From the NCBI GenBank assembly GCA_019894765.1, contig JAGXNT010000075.1:1-64000 (forward strand): 64,000 nucleotides of DNA. The letters are read 5' to 3'. This document shows positions 24,977-33,337 of this stretch, piece by piece. How positions within the stretch are numbered: position 1 is the first letter of the stretch; every line of letters begins with the position of its first letter. The notes beneath the pieces are model-generated. The model saw only the letters and a list, made by a program, of their open reading frames with translations, was not told where the DNA came from and did no database searches. Origin of the DNA: Candidatus Heimdallarchaeota archaeon (GTDB lineage: Archaea > Asgardarchaeota > Heimdallarchaeia > JABLTI01). A program made the position numbers and the translations under genes.

Positions 24977-26557
24977 TTATGTTACTTTAGTTACGATTAA
25001 TTCCTCTCTAGGAAAGTAGTCCTGTTGTATAGCATAATTATTTAGATTGACAGTATAGAATTGCCGGAAACGTTCTTCTATGGCATCTTGAATCGAATTT
25101 GTCCAAGACTCAGGAACTTCAGCTTTTACGCGATAAGTCCGTCCTTGAGGACTAGCGACAATTTTTCCTCCTTGGTAAACAATCTCTCCATCTTTTATGG
25201 TATACTTTGCATTTGAAAATCCTTTCTCAATAGCCTTAAAATCAACATTTAAATTATCAAGCGGAGTCTTAAATTCATAGATGGCAACATCAGCATCAGC
25301 ACCAACTCCTAAATGACCTTTATCTTCTAATCCTAGAATGTTTGCTGCACTTGTTCTACTAACCTGTGCAATATCACTAAGACTTAATTCCCTAATTATA
25401 TCTTTAAGAGAACTTTTTTCAGTGGCAGCTTTATCAACGCGACTAAGGAGGTTTTCTCGTGCTTTCTGACTCATAAGCCAACTAAAAATAAGGGGGTAAA
25501 AAGTAAAGGGTCCACCATTTGGATGATCTGTTGATATATTGACTTTTGTTAAATCATTTATTGATAACAATATTTCCAAACCAATAGCCCATTGAGTTGC
25601 ATTAACAGAATTCCTTCTTCTAAAAATATAAGGAACAACACCTGCGCAAGATTCCAATTCAACTTGAGCATTCATCCATTTTGATCCTGATCTTGGCGAC
25701 CAGGCGAGGTTTTCGGTTATTCCTCTTAAAGCCCATTCCCACGCGCCATCAGCTGTCATAGTAGTAGTATTGGTGAATACAATTTGTCCGATATCACAAG
25801 AAACATGCTTATGTTTGTTAATATAATGAGCAATCTCAGGAGCCTCAGAACGGAAATCCCGCCAGTCTTTCCCACCATAAGATGAGAATTGAATGTGTGT
25901 GATATGTACATTGGTTTCTCTCCCTTTCTTTGATTTTATACCGCGAAGACATTCCATAGTTTCCTTAGTAATTTCGTAATTACCAGGCACTCCAAGATTA
26001 TTTGTATGAAGATGAATCGTTTGTGGTAATGCTAATTTTTCATTTACTTCTGCTAATGTTTTTATGATTTTTCGAGGTGTAGCTTTGAAATAAGTTATCT
26101 TATCATCCAAAGAACAGACGTTTTTTCCCCATGCCCAAGTTTCTTCCCCTCCGGGATTGACTAGTTTAATAGTATGTCCACCTGAAGCATACAGTAACCA
26201 TGAAACAAAAGCACACATTTCATTTATTTTCATATTACTAATTCGTTCAAGTAAGAACCAATTGCTGCCGAGTAAAGTAAAAGCACCTTTATCGATTATT
26301 GGTATATCCATTAATTCCTCATGAGTATGTCGTGCTTCTAATGGGGGCATAGCAGGTTCCATAGCACAAGTATACCCGAGTTTTGCATAAGCATAACCAG
26401 TATAGAAAGTGGATGGAACGGATCGACCAACTCCAGCACGAGCATATGGAGTTTTCTTATGTGTATCAATCATGTGATCCTCAGGTCGCAATAATCTACC
26501 AGCATTGACTTTCGGTCCAGCAATATGAGCATGAATATCAACCCCTCCAGGCATCAC
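24977..26557 (-). CDS. fwdA: Formylmethanofuran dehydrogenase subunit A (5' end uncertain)
   Basis: The amidohydrolase subunit that interconverts formate and N-formylmethanofuran. GGVDIHAHIAGPKVNAGRL gives the first zinc ligands, HLHTNNLG, HITHIQFSSYG and STDHPNGGPFTFYP the others; the 526 residues from GTG 26557 cover the barrel. The family N-terminus is missing from this start, yet it is encoded in frame just upstream: codons up to about 26707 read IIIKNGLVFDPANKIDGE. No ATG, GTG or TTG occurs in frame between the stop at 26744-26746 and 26557. An AAAGGA at 26708-26713 precedes ATA 26704/ATC 26701, so a non-AUG start or an assembly indel is likely; the real gene probably extends to about 26704. 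Confidence 0.9.
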   Translation of the reverse strand: MMPGGVDIHAHIAGPKVNAGRLLRPEDHMIDTHKKTPYARAGVGRSVPSTFYTGYAYAKLGYTCAMEPAMPPLEARHTHEELMDIPIIDKGAFTLLGSNWFLLERISNMKINEMCAFVSWLLYASGGHTIKLVNPGGEETWAWGKNVCSLDDKITYFKATPRKIIKTLAEVNEKLALPQTIHLHTNNLGVPGNYEITKETMECLRGIKSKKGRETNVHITHIQFSSYGGKDWRDFRSEAPEIAHYINKHKHVSCDIGQIVFTNTTTMTADGAWEWALRGITENLAWSPRSGSKWMNAQVELESCAGVVPYIFRRRNSVNATQWAIGLEILLSINDLTKVNISTDHPNGGPFTFYPLIFSWLMSQKARENLLSRVDKAATEKSSLKDIIRELSLSDIAQVSRTSAANILGLEDKGHLGVGADADVAIYEFKTPLDNLNVDFKAIEKGFSNAKYTIKDGEIVYQGGKIVASPQGRTYRVKAEVPESWTNSIQDAIEERFRQFYTVNLNNYAIQQDYFPREELIVTKVT

Positions 26558-26700
26558 TACTAAATTGGTAGCATCAATGGTTTTGAATTTAATATCCGAT
26601 CTTATTTGAGAAGGATCTACTATCTTCTCATTGATTATGACAATATCTTTTTTCTCGCCATCAATTTTATTTGCGGGATCAAAGACTAAACCATTTTTGA

Positions 26701-27471
26701 TTATGATTCCTTTAGCTCTTTTCTTTTGGGAGCTGATTTTTCTTCACCACCATGAGAAGATTTTATTTTTTCTTCAAAAAACCAATCACGAGATCGGACA
26801 GGTCTTAGTAATTTTTCTTCCATGTTTTTCCATACTTGACTAGTTGAACCTTCCTCACTATGTTTAATAAATGTCCGTTTTATTTTTATTGCCATTTTGG
26901 TTGGGCATGAAAATAAACAAGCGCCACAAAACAAGCAATCTTCTTCAACTACTTTCACTTTTGGTGTTTTTTTCCAAGGTTTATCTTTCGTAGCAACAGG
27001 TAGAGACAAGCAATCAGTCGGACAAACATCAATACAGGTGGAACAACCACCTGGACATCGTTTACTATCTACTTTAATTTCACCCTCAAGATATTTTAGA
27101 GCAGTACCACCAGTTTTCTTACAATTAACACGATCCCCTTCTAGATAAGGTAGAGAGATACCTCGCTTAATTTTCTCTGCTGGTTTATTATTAATCATTA
27201 ATGTTAATGCATCAAATGGACAAATATAAGCACAAAGCCCACAGAAAATACATCTATGATAATTAATTCTAATTGGAGGAGCTACAACCCGTTTTCTAAT
27301 CGAAGCTCCAATTGGACCACGTTCAATTGCATCTCGAGGACAGATTGTCCAACAGATATTGCAGCCAGTGCATTTATCTATGTCTAAAATTAAGGAGGTT
27401 GTTGAGTGTCTTTCCTTCCTTTCAGTGACTAACTGATTAGACTTTCTAGATACAGTTGAAACACGAGTCAT
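26701..27471 (-). CDS. Polyferredoxin, FwdF-like
   Basis: 256 residues with four 4Fe-4S motifs: CTGCNICWTICP, CIFCGLCAYICP, CPGGCSTCIDVCP (spacing one residue longer) and CLFCGACLFSCP. About 70 charged residues follow the last cluster. It should wire electrons to the FwdB active site, as FwdF does in methanogens, although that protein is usually longer (more clusters). Its 3' end touches the 5' region of fwdA: the frames overlap by a few codons. It follows the 2[4Fe-4S] gene at 27507-27806 in the same operon. Confidence 0.85.
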   Translation of the reverse strand: MTRVSTVSRKSNQLVTERKERHSTTSLILDIDKCTGCNICWTICPRDAIERGPIGASIRKRVVAPPIRINYHRCIFCGLCAYICPFDALTLMINNKPAEKIKRGISLPYLEGDRVNCKKTGGTALKYLEGEIKVDSKRCPGGCSTCIDVCPTDCLSLPVATKDKPWKKTPKVKVVEEDCLFCGACLFSCPTKMAIKIKRTFIKHSEEGSTSQVWKNMEEKLLRPVRSRDWFFEEKIKSSHGGEEKSAPKRKELKES

Positions 27472-27506
27472 TTTAAAACGCCAATTTCTTCTAATTTCAC
27501 ATTTAA

Positions 27507-27806
27507 TTATGTTTTGGACTTTTCCTTTTGTGTATCTTCATACTCGGTTAAGGGAATAAAGGTAATATCGATACAATCTACAGGACAAACAATCATACAA
27601 GTTCCGCAACCGTCACAGCGAAAGGGATTGATAACAGCAGCAACGCCATTTTTTATTGCAATTACTCGAGCATCTTCTCCAGTATCCAAAGCTTTTCGCT
27701 TAACAAGTTCAGCATTTACCGGACAAGTAGTCGTACAATTGTTGCACCCATTACATTTTGTAACGTCAATAGTTATGCGATATGTTATTCGTTCATGTGG
27801 TCGCAA
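27507..27806 (-). CDS. 2[4Fe-4S] ferredoxin, FwdG-like
   Basis: 99 residues with two clusters: CNGCNNCTTTCP and CDGCGTCMIVCP. The first motif is followed by a loop of about 35 residues (VNAELVKRKALDTGEDARVI) before the second. It is the first gene of the leftward operon (ferredoxin, polyferredoxin, fwdA, fwdC), so an electron carrier role for formylmethanofuran dehydrogenase is likely. The start is TTG at 27806. Its promoter lies in the 176-nt gap shared with the divergent gene at 27983. Confidence 0.82.
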   Translation of the reverse strand: MRPHERITYRITIDVTKCNGCNNCTTTCPVNAELVKRKALDTGEDARVIAIKNGVAAVINPFRCDGCGTCMIVCPVDCIDITFIPLTEYEDTQKEKSKT

Positions 27807-27935
27807 AATTCACACTCACTTTTGTTAAATTGACTTTTCACTCATATATCTTGCTATTTAATTCATTAAAGATATGACTGTCTAATAAATTCCTGACTAA
27901 AATGTCTTTGGCAAAAATCATTCCCTAAAAGTGGA

Positions 27936-27943
27936 TTTATATA
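27936..27943 (+). promoter_or_regulatory. TATA box for the rightward fwd-associated operon
   Basis: TTTATATA lies 40 nt before the ATG at 27983. That predicts a short leader and a promoter for the unknown gene and perhaps fwdD-fwdB. Confidence 0.5.
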
Positions 27944-27982
27944 GTACCATAATATTCGCTTATTCAAAAATCGGCGATTTAC

Positions 27983-28474
27983 ATGTTTAAGGCTAGAAGA
28001 TATCTAAAACCGCGAATTGACAAAGCGGAAGAAGAACTCATACATACTTTAGATGAGGCAACCCTTCTAGTTGAAGCTCTAGTTTTACAACAATCGGGTT
28101 CAAATTCAGAAAGATTCAAAACTTTTGATATCAAAAAAGTGAGTATAGACAGATTGAATGATGTTTTATTCACTCTTAAAAATTACATAAAAGGTAGATT
28201 ACATTTCATTGATGGATTAATTGATGATATTAGGGAAGACAATTTAACCAGAATTAAAGATAATGATGATTTTACAAAGGTAGTTATTCATTCTATGAAA
28301 ATGAATCTTATATCCGATAACAGCAATATTTCTCTTTATTTAGCTCCATATATTGATTCCTGGGATATGTTAACAGCAGGAGTACAAGTAATAATACTTA
28401 ATCATGTTATCAATAGCATTAATTCTGAAATTCAAAGAGCAACTTTGGCAGAAAAATTATCAAAGACGTTTTAA
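27983..28474 (+). CDS. Helical protein of unknown function next to fwdDB
   Basis: 163 residues, almost all predicted helix, with a charged first half (PRIDKAEEELIHTLDEATLL, RLNDVLFTLKNYIKGRLHFI) and a final helix LNHVINSINSEIQRATLAEK. No motif is recognised. It could be an assembly or structural factor. It is the first gene of the rightward group and lies 47 nt before fwdD, opposite the ferredoxin operon. A role linked to formylmethanofuran dehydrogenase is inferred from position only. Confidence 0.55.
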   Translation: MFKARRYLKPRIDKAEEELIHTLDEATLLVEALVLQQSGSNSERFKTFDIKKVSIDRLNDVLFTLKNYIKGRLHFIDGLIDDIREDNLTRIKDNDDFTKVVIHSMKMNLISDNSNISLYLAPYIDSWDMLTAGVQVIILNHVINSINSEIQRATLAEKLSKTF

Positions 28475-28521
28475 CATACTATAAACAATAAATAGCAATT
28501 GTTAAAATGGATAAAGAATGA

Positions 28522-28953
28522 ATGGTAAATGTTATGTCTGAACCTATTGATGTTCTTGAAGTAATCTTAACTACTGGACGAACAATTGAACAAGGAATTA
28601 CTTTATCAGGTATCAAAATTTCAGAGGAAGCAAGAGAAGCTACAGGTGTTTGTTTTATGGATCCTCATGATATGGATAAACTAAGAATTGTAGCAAATCA
28701 AAATGTTGAAGTCAAAACATCAGTAGGAAAAATAGTTGTACAAGCAAGGGAATCGAAGGATGCTCCACATAAAGGAATAATATTCATTCCGTTGGGAATA
28801 TATGCAAATTGGATTATTCCTCCCGGAAAAGCAGGAATAGGAGTACCTCGTTTTAAAGGTGTAAAAGCCACAATAAAGAAAACAAAAAAATCTGTTCTAG
28901 AAGTAGATGACCTAATAGCAAAATTGTTAGTAGAAAAAAATAAGGAAAAATGA
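28522..28953 (+). CDS. fwdD: Formylmethanofuran dehydrogenase subunit D
   Basis: 143 residues that form the molybdopterin-dinucleotide-binding domain often fused to FwdB-type subunits: VILTTGRTIEQGITLSG, ATGVCFMDPHDMDKLRI, VEVKTSVGKIVVQARE, and GIIFIPLGIYANWIIPPGK. Together with fwdB it holds the pterin cofactor. An internal ATG four codons in (28534) is an alternative start. The stop is 9 nt before fwdB. Confidence 0.9.
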   Translation: MVNVMSEPIDVLEVILTTGRTIEQGITLSGIKISEEAREATGVCFMDPHDMDKLRIVANQNVEVKTSVGKIVVQARESKDAPHKGIIFIPLGIYANWIIPPGKAGIGVPRFKGVKATIKKTKKSVLEVDDLIAKLLVEKNKEK

Positions 28954-28962
28954 GGTTATTAC

Positions 28963-30273
28963 ATGAAAGTAATTACGGATGTTGTCTGTCCTTTTTGCGG
29001 TAGTTTATGTGATGATCTCGAGGTTGTCGTAGAGAACAATGAAATTTTAGAGGTTAGAAATGCTTGCCAACTTGGAGCAGCAAAAGTCAAAGGACGAAAA
29101 AAAGCAAAGAGAATTCTAAAACCATTGATTAGGAAAGATAACCAACTAGTAGAAACAAGTTATGACAAAGCAGCAGAGCAAGCCGCGAAAATACTAATTA
29201 AGGCTGATTATCCCATTTTTTATGGTTTTGGATCAACTGATGCTGATACTCATAGGGAAAGCATCAAACTAGCTGAAGAGGTTGGTGCTATTTGGGATCA
29301 TTGTCCGTCTGTATGTCATGGTCCGTCTGTTTTAGCTATACAAGAAATTGGACTTGCAGGATGTACTCTAGGAGAGGTTCGCAATAGATCTGATTTAATT
29401 ATCTATCTTGGCTGCAATCCTATGGAAGCCCACCCGAGACATATGAGTCGATATACAACTTTTCCTCGAGGATATTTCCGAGAGAAAGGTTTCCAAGAAA
29501 GAACTGTTGTTGTAATAGATATTAGAATGACAGAAACAGCAAGATTAGCTAATCTTTTCCTTCAAATTGAACCCGATGGCGATTTTGAATTCATAAGTGC
29601 GGTAAGAGCAATTGTCAGAGGGAGAGAAATCAAGGATAAAGTAGTTTCTGGAATTTCTGTTGAGAAAATAAAGGAATTAGTTGAGATCATGAAGAAAGCC
29701 AAACATGGTGTTCTTTTCTTTGGTCTTGGTTTAGCCTCAACAAAAGGTAAACATAGAAATGTGGATGCAGCACTTAGCCTTGTGAGAGATTTAAACGATT
29801 ATACAAAATTCTATGTTATGCCACTAAGAGGACACTATAATGTTACTGGGGCTCAAAATGTCCTAACTTGGACATTAGGGTACCCATTTGCAGTATCCCT
29901 TACAAGAGGGTTTCCTCAATACAATCCTGGAGAATTCTCTCTAACCGGTGTATTTGATCGAGAAGAAGCGGATACTGCGTTTATTGTAGCATCTGATCCT
30001 GTAGGTAATTCTCCAAAGAAGATCATGAAACATTTTGCAAGAATTCCTCTCATTGTTCTTGATCCCTATGAAACTCCAACAACTAGGCTTGCTGATGTAG
30101 TTTTTCCGGTGACAATTGCAGGGGTAGAATCAGAAGGAACGGCATATAGAATGGATACTGTACCACTTCGTTTACGCAAAGTGAAAGATGCACCTAAAGG
30201 TATCTTGACAGATAATAATGTGTTAGAATTAATTCTAAAAAAATATCAAGCTTTAAAGAAAAAGAAAAAATAA
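28963..30273 (+). CDS. fwdB: Formylmethanofuran dehydrogenase subunit B
   Basis: A 436-residue Mo/W-pterin subunit that reduces CO2 to formate or runs the reverse. The 4Fe-4S ligands are VCPFCGSLCDD (C9, C12, C16) and NACQLGAA (C35). SVCHGPS holds the metal-binding Cys at residue 118, with Cys and not selenocysteine. GFGSTDADTHRESIKLA, LGCNPMEAHPRHMSRYTTFP and IEPDGDFEFISAVRAIVRG are family segments. The sequence does not tell tungsten from molybdenum. With fwdA, C and D and ferredoxins, the core complex is complete; the other C1-pathway genes lie outside the window. Confidence 0.95.
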   Translation: MKVITDVVCPFCGSLCDDLEVVVENNEILEVRNACQLGAAKVKGRKKAKRILKPLIRKDNQLVETSYDKAAEQAAKILIKADYPIFYGFGSTDADTHRESIKLAEEVGAIWDHCPSVCHGPSVLAIQEIGLAGCTLGEVRNRSDLIIYLGCNPMEAHPRHMSRYTTFPRGYFREKGFQERTVVVIDIRMTETARLANLFLQIEPDGDFEFISAVRAIVRGREIKDKVVSGISVEKIKELVEIMKKAKHGVLFFGLGLASTKGKHRNVDAALSLVRDLNDYTKFYVMPLRGHYNVTGAQNVLTWTLGYPFAVSLTRGFPQYNPGEFSLTGVFDREEADTAFIVASDPVGNSPKKIMKHFARIPLIVLDPYETPTTRLADVVFPVTIAGVESEGTAYRMDTVPLRLRKVKDAPKGILTDNNVLELILKKYQALKKKKK

Positions 30274-30274
30274 T

Positions 30275-30294
30275 ATTGGAAAAGTGTTTCCAAT
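30275..30294 (+). terminator. Bidirectional hairpin terminator
   Basis: ATTGGAAA, a four-base loop and TTTCCAAT form an 8-bp stem, followed by TTTTA. It lies exactly between the convergent ends of fwdB and the 508-residue membrane protein gene. Confidence 0.6.
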
Positions 30295-30295
30295 T

Positions 30296-31822
30296 TTACT
30301 TTCTAATTATTACTTTGGGTTTTGCTTGTTCCTCAGCTATTACTTCTAAAGGATTAACTTGTTCAGTATAGGTTAGGAAAATTTTTGCTTGTGGTTTGAC
30401 ATCATTGGCGATCCAGGTAACTTTGACTCCTTCAGGTAAGGTGTCAATTACAGGATCTTCTACATTTGTGGGAAGATCATCTGATAATTCCATAGTATTT
30501 GAAATAAATTCAATTAATTCTAGTTTCTTTAATTCAAAATCAGAGATATTTGCAATACCTAATGTCGAATACCATTTTCCATCAATGCATTCAATCCTTT
30601 TCTCAATTTTTAGGACTTGAGTGACTTTCCCGTCTTCGCTTTTTAAGATACCATTGTGCTGTAAGATTATGGTGGAGCGCTCATCATCGAGTTTTTGTGT
30701 TTTTGTTTCTATCTCAAGTTCATGTGTTCCTTCTTCTTGTTGATGTAGAGGTTTAAATTCATCAAGTTCTATGGTTTCGAATTCGTCTTCTTCTTCTTCG
30801 ACTTTCTCACCAGGTTGTTTTGGAACCATTTCATCAGGTTCAAATTTCTCTTCTGATTCCACTAATTCTTCAAGAAGATCTACTGATTCCTCTACAGCTT
30901 TTTCATCTTCTATAATTGCTGGTGTTTCTGGAATCTCATCTTCAATAATATCTTTTGGTATTTCAGGGATGGGAGGTATATCTAATTCGCTTATTTCCAA
31001 AGTTGTTTCAGATTCTATTTCATCAAGTGAAACCACCGATTGTACTGATATTGTTTCTTCACTAAGAGGTTCTCCTTTCAAAGCTGCCAAGACTGAAGGA
31101 TCGATTTCACTCTCAGGAACAATTATAGAATCTTGAGTAGTTGGTGTAACTACTGGAAAAACTGAATCTTCTTGCCTTCCACGTTTTCTTTTAAGTAATT
31201 TATCTTCTGGAACAGCTCCTTGATATACCTCTGCAGATGTTTGAGTAGTACCAGATGTAACATCGTGTCTAATATCAAATGCTTGATCAGGTAAGAGATA
31301 AGTTGAGCTTGTTGATTGAAGAGGAGGAGCATCTCTTGAAGTACAGTTAACTTGTAAAGAGGAAGTTAGAGTATTACCGTAAGGACCGATTGCAACTATA
31401 TCTACAGGATTCTTCCCTTTGAACAATTTCACTGTGCCAATAAAAGATCCATCAACATCGACAAAACTTGCTTGATTATTTATCCAAACAATGGATTTAA
31501 TCGCAGTCTTTCCTCGAACATCAACTTCAGCAGTAGTGATTTTTTCATTCTTAGAAGGGAAATAAACAACCAATTCATTTAAAGTTGGTAATGTACCACC
31601 CTCTAAAATACGCTCTCTACGAATTCGAGATTCGCGTTGATCCAATTTGGTCATCATACGTGTTTTGCTTTCTTTATCAAAACTTGAGGGAGAGCCATGA
31701 GATCCTTGATCTAAACTACTCTTTTTCCTTTGTTGCCTAATCTGATCCCATAATATAAATCCCACTACTGTGAAAAAAATAGCTCCTATACCAACAATAT
31801 ACCAAACTTCATTAGCTGCCAT
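30296..31822 (-). CDS. Large acidic single-pass membrane protein with Ig-like domain
   Basis: 508 residues. A membrane helix at about 5-25 (EVWYIVGIGAIFFTVVGFIL) precedes a basic stretch. An Ig-like domain follows (about 75-160: VDVRGKTAIKSIVWINNQAS, DVDGSFIGTVKLFKGKNPVD), of the type seen in glucodextranase-B-like and other surface proteins. A very acidic low-complexity region comes next (about 235-370), then a C-terminal beta domain (EKRIECIDGKWYSTLGIANI). It has no cleavable signal. The orientation is uncertain. No function can be named. A clear TATA box lies 39 nt upstream. Confidence 0.65.
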   Translation of the reverse strand: MAANEVWYIVGIGAIFFTVVGFILWDQIRQQRKKSSLDQGSHGSPSSFDKESKTRMMTKLDQRESRIRRERILEGGTLPTLNELVVYFPSKNEKITTAEVDVRGKTAIKSIVWINNQASFVDVDGSFIGTVKLFKGKNPVDIVAIGPYGNTLTSSLQVNCTSRDAPPLQSTSSTYLLPDQAFDIRHDVTSGTTQTSAEVYQGAVPEDKLLKRKRGRQEDSVFPVVTPTTQDSIIVPESEIDPSVLAALKGEPLSEETISVQSVVSLDEIESETTLEISELDIPPIPEIPKDIIEDEIPETPAIIEDEKAVEESVDLLEELVESEEKFEPDEMVPKQPGEKVEEEEDEFETIELDEFKPLHQQEEGTHELEIETKTQKLDDERSTIILQHNGILKSEDGKVTQVLKIEKRIECIDGKWYSTLGIANISDFELKKLELIEFISNTMELSDDLPTNVEDPVIDTLPEGVKVTWIANDVKPQAKIFLTYTEQVNPLEVIAEEQAKPKVIIRK

Positions 31823-31860
31823 TTAGATTAACAATCCTTTAGTTGTCAATGGATTTTACC

Positions 31861-31869
31861 TATATATAT
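31861..31869 (-). promoter_or_regulatory. TATA box of the acidic membrane protein gene
   Basis: TATATATAT about 40 nt before the ATG at 31822, read on the minus strand. The rest of this 303-nt gap also holds a second TATA-like run (32003-32015) that could serve the thioredoxin gene on the plus strand; nothing else is seen. Confidence 0.5.
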
Positions 31870-32125
31870 CTAACATATGATGATTATATTATTTACGTTT
31901 TTTCCATAACCATGTAAAGTTATAATTTTTTGGTTGTTAAAAGCAAGTTAATTGAGATTATAAAATTATTACTGGGTTTTTTCTTATTATTTAACTTGAA
32001 GATTTTATATATTTTCGAATATGTTGTTAACATAGTCTATTGTGAATAGGAGATTATTTTTCCGATTCATTTTGGAGTTATGTATAACTAATAAATAACA
32101 AATTTATTAAAAGAGGAGTTAAAAC

Positions 32126-32536
32126 ATGACGATAGAAGATAAAGAACTAGAAAAAATAAAACAGAAAATTGTGAGTGATATCATGACAGCAAATCCAAAT
32201 TCGAATGGTGTTGTAAAAATACTAAAAGGCAGTGAAATTCAAGAATTTGTAACTGAGAATAAATTTGCGATAATTGATTTTTATGCAACATGGTGTCCGC
32301 CCTGTAAGATTATGGATCCAATTACTCGAGACTTAGCTGGAACATATGAAGGAAAAGTGGCATTTGCTAAAATAAATACCGATCAGGAACGAGAAGCAGC
32401 AATGAAGTTTCAAATAAGATATGTCCCTACATTCTATTTATTCAAAGATGGTGAGAATGTCGGTCATTTCTCAGGTGCTAAGAAGAAGAAAGACTTCATG
32501 GAAATTATCGATAAAAATTTCTTCAAAAAAGAATAA
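32126..32536 (+). CDS. Thioredoxin
   Basis: 136 residues. ATWCPPC (residues 54-60) is the redox site with CPPC instead of the classic CGPC, and YVPTFYLF carries the cis-proline. The first 30 residues are a helical extension not seen in standard thioredoxins. There is no signal or membrane segment, so it works inside the cell, as a disulfide reductase. GAGGAG lies 9 nt before the ATG. It converges on an OSTC-like membrane protein gene; see the findings for the Ost3/Ost6 comparison. Confidence 0.92.
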   Translation: MTIEDKELEKIKQKIVSDIMTANPNSNGVVKILKGSEIQEFVTENKFAIIDFYATWCPPCKIMDPITRDLAGTYEGKVAFAKINTDQEREAAMKFQIRYVPTFYLFKDGENVGHFSGAKKKKDFMEIIDKNFFKKE

Positions 32537-32555
32537 TCTCAAAAGCTAGTTATAG

Positions 32556-32597
32556 GGTAAGTGCTAGTGTAGAAAATTAATTTCTAAATTACTTACC
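32556..32597. terminator. Two-tier hairpin between convergent genes
   Basis: GGTAAGT pairs with ACTTACC as an outer stem. Inside it, TAGAAA pairs with TTTCTA around a five-base loop. A T-rich tail follows on the + strand. It lies between thioredoxin and the OSTC-like gene. Confidence 0.55.
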
Positions 32598-32690
32598 TTC
32601 ACTTTATTTTTCTTAATTAATTTTTAAACGATTTAAACAAAATAAAAGAAGAATTAAGGAATAGCTAAGCTATATTCTTGTTTTAATTAT

Positions 32691-33176
32691 TCAATCGAAT
32701 GATATTTTTTGCCGCAGAATGAATACAACTGCAACCCAAGCTAGAACAACTACCAGTATACCCATGACTAAGAGTATCGTAGCATTCCTTTGGGAATATG
32801 CATATTGTGTGGAGTAGTGAATTAAGAAGAATCCACCAGCACCGATAAACATTAGAAAACCAGCGGCCATGCCTTCAACTAGAAATTGATGATTGAGTTC
32901 TTTAATGATTACCATAGGACTACCATCAGCATTTTGACCAAAGGCGGGAGGTTCTTGAGCAAGGTCATAGAAACCACCTATGTAAATGAAGAATAGTCCA
33001 ATAAAGACAACCGCTAGAATTAGTTGAATTGGAATAGCAGTTGGAGCTGATAATCTTACATGTCGTAGTTGATAGTCTGGTCTTCTCACAATTGGAGCAA
33101 ACGGGATTTTAGACGGCAATTTTTCTAAAAAGGGTTTATCCTCTTTTCTTTCTTCTGCCTTTCTAGTCTTTGACAA
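32691..33176 (-). CDS. OSTC/Ost3-type oligosaccharyltransferase membrane subunit homologue
   Basis: 161 residues. After a charged cytoplasmic N-terminus and PFAPIVRRPDYQLRHVRLSA come three or four membrane helices: about 48-68, 98-118 and 132-154. The loop GGFYDLAQEPPAFG (67-80) and HQFLVEGMAAGFLMFIGAGG (96-115) match, from memory, human OSTC (its GGxxYDxxxEPPxxG and QYxxEGLAxSFLFxxGGxGF segments), which shares the fold of the membrane part of Ost3/Ost6/MagT1. Such subunits link STT3 to other factors in N-glycosylation. The length matches OSTC (about 149). Archaeal STT3 acts alone in many species, so this is an Asgard eukaryote-like trait. Confidence 0.78.
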   Translation of the reverse strand: MSKTRKAEERKEDKPFLEKLPSKIPFAPIVRRPDYQLRHVRLSAPTAIPIQLILAVVFIGLFFIYIGGFYDLAQEPPAFGQNADGSPMVIIKELNHQFLVEGMAAGFLMFIGAGGFFLIHYSTQYAYSQRNATILLVMGILVVVLAWVAVVFILRQKISFD

Positions 33177-33337
33177 CGGTATACACCTTTATACTTCGTT
33201 GTATAGAAGTATTTTTTCTTTAATAAAAATTCATCGATTAAAAAGGATTTCTTAAAGGTTGAACTTCGAAAATACAAAAAAATTTAGAATTTCATTTTCA
33301 GCTTTTTTAAAGGAAAAATGTGAAAGAAATCTGAAAT

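Noticed and set aside
26701..26750. Programmed -1 frameshift from the polyferredoxin gene into fwdA
   Set aside because: The frames overlap and the shift is in the right direction, but I find no clean X-XXY-YYZ slippery heptamer, and a non-AUG start with AAAGGA is simpler.
27840..27982. Operator palindrome controlling both fwd operons
   Set aside because: I found only AT-rich runs and one TATA box between the divergent genes, not a convincing inverted repeat.
28963..30273. Selenocysteine in fwdB
   Set aside because: The metal ligand codon in the CHGPS motif is an ordinary Cys codon, and no in-frame TGA occurs.
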